Below are positions 1-5,571 of a DNA stretch of 5,721 nucleotides, piece after piece; the stretch's first letter is position 1; the number at the start of each line of letters is the position of its first letter. Under the pieces are notes generated by a model. The model did not search any database. It saw only the letters and a program-made list of their open reading frames with translations, and was not told where the DNA came from. This DNA comes from Sulfurimonas sp. (GTDB taxonomy: Bacteria > Campylobacterota > Campylobacteria > Campylobacterales > Sulfurimonadaceae), in the NCBI GenBank assembly GCA_021157665.1, contig JAGGWE010000057.1, forward strand, positions 1 to 5,721. The letters run 5' to 3'. The translations under genes and the position numbers were made by a program.

Positions 1-707
1 GTAAATTCACGAATTTTTTGGTAATCAACATCTAAAATATTTGTAACTACAGCATTTAGGAAGTGTCTATCGTGAGAGATAACAACTAAAGTACCCTGAT
101 GTCTTTTAAGTTCATTTTCTAACCATGAGATAGTTTCTATATCTTGATTATTCGTAGGCTCATCAAGAAATAATACATCTGGTTTTGGATATAAAACTTG
201 TGCAAGTAAAACTTTGAATTTATCAGCAGAGTCAAGTGTTGACATTAATTGATTGTGCTCTTCAACAGGGATACCAACATTTGCAAGAATTTTTCCGATG
301 TTTACATCGTACTCATAAGTTGGATCCTCTTCAACACAGATAACTTCTAAATCTGCAAGACGATTGTTTACTGCATCATCTTCAAAATCACCAGTTGCAT
401 AAAGCTCTTCTTTTTCTTTAATCGCATCATAAAGTCTTTTGTTACCATAAAGAACTGCATCGGTAATTGTGAAATTTTCAAATGCAAATTGATTTTGTCC
501 AAGAACACCAACTTTGTTCGCTTTTGGGATTACAACATCACCCTCATACTCGTTAATCTCACCAGAAAGGATTTTTAAAAAAGTTGTTTTACCAGCACCA
601 TTTGCACCGATAAGACCGTATCTTTTATGACGGTCTAGTTTTAGGTTTATATCTTGAAATAGAACTCTATTTCCATATCTCATTATTAGGTTTTGTACTC
701 TTACCAT
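1..707 (-). CDS. ybiT: ABC-F family ATPase, YbiT-like (5' part; C-terminal half outside the window)
   Basis: ABC-F proteins are soluble ATPases with two nucleotide-binding domains. They act on the ribosome (translation factors, some giving antibiotic protection) and do not transport. The 235 codons present hold the whole first ATPase domain and the start of what follows. Walker A is GANGAGKT at residues 34-41. Walker B plus catalytic Glu lies at about 178-184 (VLFLDEP), followed by TNNQD, and the switch His is in ISHDRHF at 210-216. The segment where LSGGQ should stand reads STLDSADK (156-163), so the first signature motif is degenerate. I recall the same from E. coli YbiT, which also matches in DKFKVLLAQ and ISWLE-type positions. 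The start at 707 is supported by a purine-rich AAAGAGA about 7 bases upstream and by the family's usual MVRVQNL-like beginning. The frame is open to the window edge. It is divergent from the GNAT-like gene. The family call is firm; the YbiT subfamily is from memory of motifs. Confidence 0.9.
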   Translation of the reverse strand, partial: MVRVQNLIMRYGNRVLFQDINLKLDRHKRYGLIGANGAGKTTFLKILSGEINEYEGDVVIPKANKVGVLGQNQFAFENFTITDAVLYGNKRLYDAIKEKEELYATGDFEDDAVNNRLADLEVICVEEDPTYEYDVNIGKILANVGIPVEEHNQLMSTLDSADKFKVLLAQVLYPKPDVLFLDEPTNNQDIETISWLENELKRHQGTLVVISHDRHFLNAVVTNILDVDYQKIREF

Positions 708-734
708 TATTATTTCTCTTTTTAAATTTTCGCG

Positions 735-740
735 ATTATA
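735..740 (-). promoter_or_regulatory. Putative -10 box for the ABC-F gene
   Basis: On the minus strand this reads TATAAT, a perfect -10 hexamer. Transcription would start near 728, leaving a leader of about 20 bases that contains the AAAGAGA ribosome binding site at 715-721. No -35 is evident, as is usual for the housekeeping sigma factor of Campylobacterota. The region is AT-rich, so chance matches are easy. Confidence 0.5.
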
Positions 741-761
741 ACTAATTTATACTAAATGTAT

Positions 762-767
762 TATAAT
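762..767 (+). promoter_or_regulatory. Putative -10 box for the GNAT-like gene
   Basis: A perfect TATAAT inside the 8-bp palindrome ATTATAAT (760-767). It overlaps the ATG at 766, so if used it would start transcription at about 773-775, right at the second ATG (775), giving a leaderless or nearly leaderless message. A weaker alternative, TATAAC at 737-742, would give a leader of about 25 bases. There is no clear -35 for either. Confidence 0.35.
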
Positions 768-774
768 GGTATTT

Positions 775-1104
775 ATGCAAATAAGAGAATTAGATTTAAA
801 AGAATTGGATATAGCCTATAACTTAGTTTCACAGCTTAGAGTTGATTTAACATACGATAAGTTTGAAGATTTAATATATGATATGAAATATATGGATTAT
901 CAGATGATTGGAATTTTTGACAAGGGTAGTTTGATAACTTATGCTGGTGTAGCTATTCAAACAACTTTAAAAGATAAAAGGCATTTAAGAGTTTTTGATT
1001 TTATAACGGATAAAGCTTATGATATAGTAAAGTATGATGAGATAATGAAAGAGTATTTAAAAGATTATGCTAATGTTGGCATGTGCGAAAGTGTACTTTA
1101 CTAA
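775..1104 (+). CDS. GNAT-fold N-acetyltransferase remnant, C-terminally truncated, probably inactive
   Basis: The first ~70 residues resemble the GNAT acetyltransferases common in Campylobacterota, which begin MQIRELD and have a VSQLR segment and a TYAGVA strand. Such enzymes move an acetyl group from acetyl-CoA to an amine; the substrate of this group is unknown to me. I chose the start at 775 because the family begins at MQIRE; an in-frame ATG at 766 adds three residues but sits on the -10 box. Two things are wrong with it. The acetyl-CoA pyrophosphate loop, normally R/Q-x-x-G-x-G/A, reads DIVKYD here, with the Arg and both Gly lost. The protein also stops at CESVLY, where relatives continue about 30 more residues through the last strands. 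Its TAA lies inside the stop region of the convergent YchJ-like gene. I infer a deletion that removed the 3' end, plus decay of the binding site; a short protein with a new role cannot be excluded. Confidence 0.65.
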   Translation: MQIRELDLKELDIAYNLVSQLRVDLTYDKFEDLIYDMKYMDYQMIGIFDKGSLITYAGVAIQTTLKDKRHLRVFDFITDKAYDIVKYDEIMKEYLKDYANVGMCESVLY

Positions 1105-1496
1105 GCACAACATCTTTTGAATTTTTTACCACTTCCACAAGGGCAGGGTTCATTTCTCTCAATTTTTGAGTTATATAACTCTCCATCTTGGTATTTCCAC
1201 ATGCCATTTTCTTGTATAAATGTGCTTTTTTCATGCAAAACATCAGTTTTGTTATTTTCTTTATAATAAGCCTTAAATTCTACAATATTGTCATAAGAAT
1301 TTATAATATTTAATTTTAGCCATTTTATATCACTTGCACCACTTAACTCTTCTAAAGTTTGATTAGTTGAAGTTTTAACTAAATAGCTCCAATCTTGTCT
1401 TACAAAAGCATCATATCTACTTTTCATAAGTTCTTCAGGGCTTAATGCTGATCTATCTATTTTCATAAAATCCAACTTTTTTTGATATACTAACAT
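1101..1496 (-). CDS. YchJ-like protein with C-terminal SEC-C zinc motif (N-terminal SEC-C missing)
   Basis: The E. coli YchJ (UPF0225) plan is SEC-C motif, NTF2-like middle domain, SEC-C motif. This protein matches the middle and end. It has PEELMKSRYDAFV at 20-32, a WSYLVKTS segment, a hydrophobic core with WLKLNI, then KSTFIQENGMWKYQDG, and finally RNEPCPCGSGKKFKRCC with Cys 118, 120, 129 and 130 as the zinc ligands. The molecular function of YchJ proteins is not settled; SEC-C is a small zinc-binding module also found at the end of SecA. The N-terminal CPCGSG block of YchJ is absent, and I see no trace of it upstream in any frame. The start is uncertain. ATG 1496 has only a weak AAAGAT upstream and its first codons overlap the pta promoter on the other strand. 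ATG 1466 (residue 11, MKID) also has no good ribosome site. The 3' end overlaps the GNAT-like gene by 4 bases. Confidence 0.82.
   Translation of the reverse strand: MLVYQKKLDFMKIDRSALSPEELMKSRYDAFVRQDWSYLVKTSTNQTLEELSGASDIKWLKLNIINSYDNIVEFKAYYKENNKTDVLHEKSTFIQENGMWKYQDGELYNSKIERNEPCPCGSGKKFKRCCA
1483..1491 (+). promoter_or_regulatory. Extended -10 promoter of the pta-ackA operon
   Basis: TG-A-TATACT, an extended -10 (TGnTATAAT type) directly after a run of Ts at 1477-1483. This T-run plus extended -10 is the typical housekeeping promoter of Campylobacterota. Predicted transcription start is near 1498, giving a leader of about 31 bases with the pta ribosome binding site. It lies inside the first codons of the divergent YchJ-like gene if that gene starts at 1496. 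Confidence 0.6.
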
Positions 1497-1528
1497 ATCT
1501 TTAATTATTTAGAAAGAGGTACTTAATT

Positions 1529-3616
1529 ATGAAAATAAAATCGCTGTTTATATCGGCACAAGAGAAAAATGCAGGAACTCTTTTTGTATCTATGGGAATG
1601 ATGGAAATTTTAAAAAGAAATCTTCATCGTGTTGCATTTTTTCGTCCTATTATATACTCAAAAGATATTAGAGATGGTGATATAAGTTTTATTTTACAGA
1701 GGTATGATTTAGATATGCCTTATGAAGATACTTATGGTTTTGATATAGAATATGTTGAGAGTATGATAGCAACAAATAGGACTAAAGAACTTATAAATCA
1801 ACTTATTACAAAGTTCAAAAAGCTTGAAAATGAGTATGATTTTGTTCTTTGTGAGGGTATTCGTCGTTCATTTTTGACCTCTACAATTAGTTATGATTTA
1901 AATCTTAAAATTGCTCAAAATTTTGGTTCATTTTACATAAATATTATAAATGCACAAAATGCTACAGTTCAAGATGTATATGAAGATATTTTGATTGAAA
2001 ATTCAAATATAATATCTGAGGGAGCTACTCATTTTGCTACAGTTGTAAATAGACTTGATGATAAAAAGTACGATGAGTTAGCTAAAAGACTTAAGAACTA
2101 TAGCTTAACAACATACCTTTTTAAAGAGTTAGAAGAATTAAATATGCCAACTATAGAAGATGTTATGGATGCTCTTGATGTAACAGTTGTTATGATGGGG
2201 AAAGAGGATCATACTAGAGTTATAAAACAGGTAAAAGTTGCTGCTCTTACTTTAGATAATTTTTTAGAGCATATAGAAAAAGATGACTTGATTATAGTTC
2301 CAGCTGATCGTTCTGATATAATTCTTGGACTTTTAGGTGCCCTTTATTCTAGTTCTTATCCAAATATATCAGGAATTATTTTTCCCTACAATATGACCGT
2401 TCATCCAAATATGAAAAATTTAATGGTAGGACTCGATAGTTTTAGCGTACCAGTTTTATCAGTTCCTACAGATACCTATCAAACTGCAAGAAGTTTGGTA
2501 AAAGTTCAATCAAGACTAAGAGTAAGCAGTGAAAGAAAAATAGCACTTGCTTTAGGATTATTCAATGAAAATGTGAATATAGCAGAGATAGAAAAAATGG
2601 TTACATCTCAAAATCAAAGCAGTGTGATGACACCAATGATGTTTGAGTATAAACTTTTTGATATGGCACATTCAAATAAAAAGAAGATAGTTCTTCCTGA
2701 GAGTAGTGATGAGCGTATTTTAAGAGCAGCAGAAATTGTTCTTCGTAGAGGTGTTGCTGATATTATTTTACTTGGTAATGAGGATGAATTACGAGAAAAT
2801 TATATGAGACTAGGACTTGATTTAAGTGATGCTACCATTATCGACCACTGTAACTCAGAACTTATGAAAGAGTTTGTTGATGCTTTTTATGAGTTGAGAA
2901 AGTTAAAAGGTTTAGCTTATGAAGGTGCAGAGGATGCGATGATTCATATAAATTATTTTGCAACAATGATGGTGCATTTAGGTTATGCTGATGGGATGGT
3001 TAGTGGTGCAATACACTCAACGGGAGATACAATTCGTCCAGCACTTCAAATAATTAAAACTTTGCCAGATATTTCTATAGTATCAAGTGTCTTTTTTATG
3101 TGTTTAAAAACAAAAGTTTTAGTTTATGGAGATTGTGCAATAAATCAAGATCCAGATGCAGATTCTTTAGCCCAGATAGCTATATCTTCAGCAAATACTG
3201 CTAAAGCTTTTGGGATTGAACCTAAGGTTGCGATGCTCTCTTATTCTACTGGTGAGAGTGGAACTGGTGTGGATGTTGATAAGGTTAGAGAAGCTACTCA
3301 AATAGTAAAACAAAGAGAGTCAAATCTTCTTGTAGAGGGACCTATTCAGTATGATGCAGCTATAAATAAAAAAGTTGCTCAAACAAAACTGCCAAATTCA
3401 AAAGTTGCAGGAGAAGCAAATGTTTTTATTTTTCCTGATCTTAATACTGGAAACAATACCTACAAGGCTGTTCAGCGTTCAAGTGAAGCTATCGCTATAG
3501 GTCCAATTCTCCAGGGTTTAAATAAGCCTATAAATGATTTAAGTCGTGGATGTTTAGTTTCTGATATTGTAAATACTATTGCTATAACAGCTATACAAGC
3601 AGGGTGTATTAAATGA
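1529..3616 (+). CDS. pta: Phosphate acetyltransferase, long three-domain form
   Basis: Cytoplasmic enzyme that interconverts acetyl-CoA + phosphate and acetyl phosphate + CoA; with AckA it forms the acetate pathway. At 695 residues it has the usual length of the long form (E. coli about 714). The N-terminal ~220 residues are the P-loop-like domain, whose nucleotide loop is degenerate (SAQEKNAG, no GK[ST]), as in E. coli Pta. Residues ~225-345 match the DRTGG-type middle domain (PADRSDIILG). From M367 to the end is the catalytic PTA_PTB domain, with VLPESSDERILRAAE, HSTGDTIRPALQIIKT (R503), STGESGTG (573-580), EGPIQYDAA and PINDLSRGC. By alignment from memory, R673 in LSRG corresponds to the catalytic-site Arg310 of Methanosarcina thermophila Pta. 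The start is fixed by AAAGAGGT at 1513-1520, nine bases before the ATG. The TGA stop overlaps the ackA start. No lesions were seen. Confidence 0.97.
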   Translation: MKIKSLFISAQEKNAGTLFVSMGMMEILKRNLHRVAFFRPIIYSKDIRDGDISFILQRYDLDMPYEDTYGFDIEYVESMIATNRTKELINQLITKFKKLENEYDFVLCEGIRRSFLTSTISYDLNLKIAQNFGSFYINIINAQNATVQDVYEDILIENSNIISEGATHFATVVNRLDDKKYDELAKRLKNYSLTTYLFKELEELNMPTIEDVMDALDVTVVMMGKEDHTRVIKQVKVAALTLDNFLEHIEKDDLIIVPADRSDIILGLLGALYSSSYPNISGIIFPYNMTVHPNMKNLMVGLDSFSVPVLSVPTDTYQTARSLVKVQSRLRVSSERKIALALGLFNENVNIAEIEKMVTSQNQSSVMTPMMFEYKLFDMAHSNKKKIVLPESSDERILRAAEIVLRRGVADIILLGNEDELRENYMRLGLDLSDATIIDHCNSELMKEFVDAFYELRKLKGLAYEGAEDAMIHINYFATMMVHLGYADGMVSGAIHSTGDTIRPALQIIKTLPDISIVSSVFFMCLKTKVLVYGDCAINQDPDADSLAQIAISSANTAKAFGIEPKVAMLSYSTGESGTGVDVDKVREATQIVKQRESNLLVEGPIQYDAAINKKVAQTKLPNSKVAGEANVFIFPDLNTGNNTYKAVQRSSEAIAIGPILQGLNKPINDLSRGCLVSDIVNTIAITAIQAGCIK

Positions 3617-4647
3617 AAATAGCAGTTATTAATTCTGGAAGTTCATCTTTGAAATTTAAACTTTTTGATATGGATACAAAAGAGCTTATTTATTCTAATT
3701 TAATAGAAAATATTGGAGAGAAAAATTCTAAGTTTAAAACTCATCACGAAGTCTTAGAAAGTTTAGATATAGATTTTTCATCTTTAGATGCAATAGGGCA
3801 TAGGGTTGTTCATGGTGGGGATGAGTTCCACATGCCAACTATTGTAGATGATGAGGTTCTTAAAAAGATAAAAGCTCTTATTCCTCTTGCGCCTTTACAT
3901 AATCCTGCAAATATTGAGGGGATAGAAGTGGCATGTGGGTATGCTCCAAATATTCCTCAAGTAGCTGTTTTTGATACAGCTTTTCATTTCCACATGCCGA
4001 GAGAGGCATATCTTTATGCCCTACCTTTTGAGATGTATGAAAAACATAAGATTAGAAGATATGGTTTTCATGGAACTTCTCACTCTTTTGTAAGTAAAGA
4101 ATCAGCAAAAATACTAAAAAAGGATTTAAGTGAATTAAATCTTATTACTCTTCATCTTGGAAATGGTGCCAGTGCTTGTGCTATACAAAAAGGTATAAGT
4201 ATTGATACCTCTATGGGTTTTACTCCACTTGAGGGTTTAGTTATGGGAACAAGAAGTGGGGATGTTGATCCTGCAATTTTAATTTATATGCTGCGAGAGT
4301 TGGGCTTAAGTGTTGATGAGGTTGATAAGATTTTAAATAAAAAATCTGGACTTTTAGGAATTTGTGGAAAAAATGATGTACGAGAGTTAATAAATTCCAA
4401 AGATAAAAAATCAAAACTTGCACTTGATATAATGATAAGAAGAGTTAAAAAGTATATTGGTTCATATATGGCATTGCTTGGAGATGTTGATGCTATTGTT
4501 TTTACTGGTGGAATTGGTGAAAATTCTTCTTATGTTAGAGATAAAATTTTAGATAGTGCTTTTTTTGAGAGAATAAAAATATTAGTTATTAAAACAGATG
4601 AAGAGTTAGAAATTGCAAATGAGTGTTTGAGAGTTTTGAAAAAGTGA
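3613..4647 (+). CDS. ackA: Acetate kinase, compact form
   Basis: Cytoplasmic kinase that interconverts acetyl phosphate + ADP and acetate + ATP; it completes the pathway begun by Pta. It overlaps pta in an ATGA junction, with CAGGG about eight bases upstream inside the pta coding region, so translation is probably coupled. Residues matching the M. thermophila active site are all present: N7, S10 and S12 (INSGSSSLK), R64 (GHRVVHGG), H96, D121 (VFDTAFH), H153 (YGFHGTSH), N184-G185 (HLGNGAS), R214 (GTRSGD) and a Glu in TDEEL at 330-331. GGIGENS lies at 299-305. The oddity is length: 344 residues against about 400. The N-terminal part before HRVVHGG is 27 residues shorter than in M. thermophila. 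Near the C-terminus AFFE runs straight into RIKILVI, where other enzymes have about 25-30 more residues. Both reductions are in frame and the catalytic core is intact, so I expect an active enzyme, possibly the norm in this lineage. Confidence 0.95.
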   Translation: MKIAVINSGSSSLKFKLFDMDTKELIYSNLIENIGEKNSKFKTHHEVLESLDIDFSSLDAIGHRVVHGGDEFHMPTIVDDEVLKKIKALIPLAPLHNPANIEGIEVACGYAPNIPQVAVFDTAFHFHMPREAYLYALPFEMYEKHKIRRYGFHGTSHSFVSKESAKILKKDLSELNLITLHLGNGASACAIQKGISIDTSMGFTPLEGLVMGTRSGDVDPAILIYMLRELGLSVDEVDKILNKKSGLLGICGKNDVRELINSKDKKSKLALDIMIRRVKKYIGSYMALLGDVDAIVFTGGIGENSSYVRDKILDSAFFERIKILVIKTDEELEIANECLRVLKK

Positions 4648-4662
4648 TTTAAAGTAAAATTC

Positions 4663-5033
4663 GGGGGGTCTAAAAAGTGCTTGAAAGTATGTTATAGTGG
4701 TAAGAAACAAAGGTTTATTTATAAATGGCTGTAAAAAAACGCAAAAACTTGTTCAAATTGTGAGAAAAATAATACAAAAAAGATAGGTAAAAGATGAGGG
4801 CTTCAAAGATATAGATGTAATGATTGTAATACAAAATTTCAATCCAAAAGAAGACCTGATAAACTCCAAGAAATAATCTTTAAAAAGTATATTTATAAGA
4901 GACAAATTCTAAGTGATTTAGCAGAAGAGTATAAAAGAAGTTCTAGATGGGTTCAAAAAAAATATTTGAATATGAACCAGAAATTAGAACTCATAAACCA
5001 AGATCAATAGTTCTTGTGTGCGATGCTACTTTA
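4663..5033 (+). mobile_element. Decayed, 3'-truncated insertion sequence (zinc-ribbon IS256-like)
   Basis: Right after ackA the sequence changes to a left IS end followed by transposase remains. The left end is probably near the G-run at 4663-4668 (GGGTCTAAAAAGTGC follows), which I take as a candidate terminal repeat. TATAGT at 4693-4698 is a possible transposase promoter -10. Homology stops at about 5030, just after the start of the catalytic domain, and no matching right end is visible in the window, so the 3' two thirds of the element are gone. No target duplication can be shown. The exact left boundary is a guess. Confidence 0.65.
4725..5033 (+). pseudogene. Transposase fragment, IS256-like, variant Zn-binding type
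   Basis: About 95 residues of the N-terminus of a zinc-ribbon transposase can be rebuilt across frames. A start is likely at ATG 4725 (MAVKKRKN). After a frame change at about 4749 comes a ribbon, CSNC (4750-4761) then CNDC, followed by FQSKRRPDKLQE, YIYKRQILSDLAEEY and SSRWVQKK, a helix-turn-helix-like DNA-binding region. After a second frame change comes FEYEPEIRTHKPRSIVLVCDAT. The Asp in VLVCDAT (5022-5024) probably aligns with the first catalytic Asp of the DDE domain (family VLVADTT-type). Lesions are the frame change near 4749, an in-frame TGA at 4795-4797 between the two ribbon halves, a frameshift at the 8-A run 4955-4962 (nine As would restore the frame), and loss of everything after ~5030. 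It cannot make an active transposase. Confidence 0.8.
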
Positions 5034-5034
5034 A

Positions 5035-5268
5035 ATCGAAAAAGTTCTTAAATTAAGTACTTCAAAAACAGGTGTTGATTTTAAAGAAATTATTTTTGAT
5101 AGTTATGTAGAGGCTATGGATGATACAATTAAAGAGAGCCCTTTTTTAAAAGCAATGGAAGAATCTCTTTCAGTTAATGAAGGAGAAATATTTTTAATTT
5201 TAGCAAAAGAAGATGAGATAGGAATAAATGGACTTCCAACAGGAAATGAAATAGCTATAATGGCTTAA
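5035..5268 (+). pseudogene. 3' fragment of an unrecognised gene (5' end lost at the IS junction)
   Basis: An open stretch of 77 codons ends in TAA at 5266-5268. It begins abruptly after a stop at 5032-5034, with no start codon or ribosome site near its beginning. The composition looks like real protein: a KTGVDFKEIIFDSYVEAMDD segment, an acidic helix-like middle (KAMEESLSVNEGE), a hydrophobic strand EIFLILAKED, and a tail EIGINGLPTGNEIAIMA. I do not recognise the family. An internal ATG at 5116 would give 50 residues, but its AGAGG is only two bases away, so it is a poor start. Its stop lies 25 bases before the yaeQ start, which suggests that it and yaeQ were neighbours in the parent locus. 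Confidence 0.45.
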
Positions 5269-5273
5269 AAAAC

Positions 5274-5290
5274 ATATAAGGTACTTATAT
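5274..5290. repeat. Small perfect inverted repeat over the yaeQ ribosome binding site
   Basis: ATATAAG, spacer GTA, CTTATAT: seven-base arms with a three-base loop. The AAGG of the yaeQ ribosome binding site (5278-5281) falls in the left arm and loop. It could be a weak hairpin or a chance palindrome in AT-rich DNA. There is no T-run after it, so it is not a terminator. Confidence 0.3.
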
Positions 5291-5293
5291 ATA

Positions 5294-5404
5294 ATGGCAG
5301 CAAATGCAACAATCTATAAAACTAATCTAAATATCGCAAACATGGATACTCACTATTATGCTGAGCATAGTTTAACACTGGCAAAGCATGGAGTGGTAAC
5401 TTAA
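5294..5404 (+). pseudogene. yaeQ: yaeQ family protein, N-terminal fragment only
   Basis: The reading frame starts MAANATIYKTNLNIANMD and continues HSLTLAKH, matching the conserved beginning of YaeQ (E. coli MALKATIYKATVNVADLD, then SLTLARHPSET). YaeQ is a small cytoplasmic protein (about 180 residues) with a PD-(D/E)XK nuclease-like fold and no settled function. Homology ends at His32 (about 5389), where PSE[T] should follow; four unrelated codons and a TAA come instead. Start support is AAGG at 5278-5281, 12 bases upstream. More than 80% of the protein, including the fold core, is missing, so this is a dead fragment. Confidence 0.75.
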
Positions 5405-5571
5405 ATTCATACCAAATCGAATATCAAAATAAAGATTATTACAATGGTGATGAGACAATAGAAAAAGGAACTGGCACAGCTTTTATAAATGATGGCAATA
5501 TTTATTTTAATGTTGTTGATCCTTATGGCATGGATAAATTAATTATGAAGGTACGATATATTGGGAAATAG
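5386..5571 (+). pseudogene. 3' fragment of an unrecognised gene after the yaeQ junction
   Basis: In a different frame from yaeQ, an open stretch reads AWSGNLNSYQIEYQNKDYYN, then an EKGTGTAFI segment, IYFNVVDPYGMDKLIMKVRY and IGK before TAG at 5569-5571. Alternating polar and hydrophobic residues with many Tyr, Asn and Gly suggest the last beta strands of a beta-rich domain. I do not recognise the family. There is no plausible start, and the sequence begins where yaeQ homology ends. The ribosome site and start of the next gene lie inside its 3' end, so this junction looks like an original operon boundary. Confidence 0.4.

Noticed and set aside
4241..4423. Reverse-strand open frame of 60 codons inside ackA
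   Set aside because: It lies opposite a strongly conserved part of ackA, has no ribosome site and its translation has no protein-like pattern; it is a shadow.
4648..4680. Intrinsic terminator for pta-ackA
   Set aside because: A G-run is present but there is no stem with a following T-run.
4955..4962. The 8-A run as a programmed frameshift site of the transposase
   Set aside because: The frame is also broken upstream and by an in-frame TGA, and the gene is truncated, so simple decay explains it.
5044..5060. Imperfect palindrome GTTCTTAAATTAAGTAC as an IS end or operator
   Set aside because: It is short, AT-rich, has mismatches and lies inside the coding-like frame of fragment X; no match to the left IS end.
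5116..5268. Stand-alone 50-residue small protein gene starting at ATG 5116
   Set aside because: The purine box is only two bases from the ATG, and the coding-like frame extends upstream of it, so a truncated larger gene fits better.
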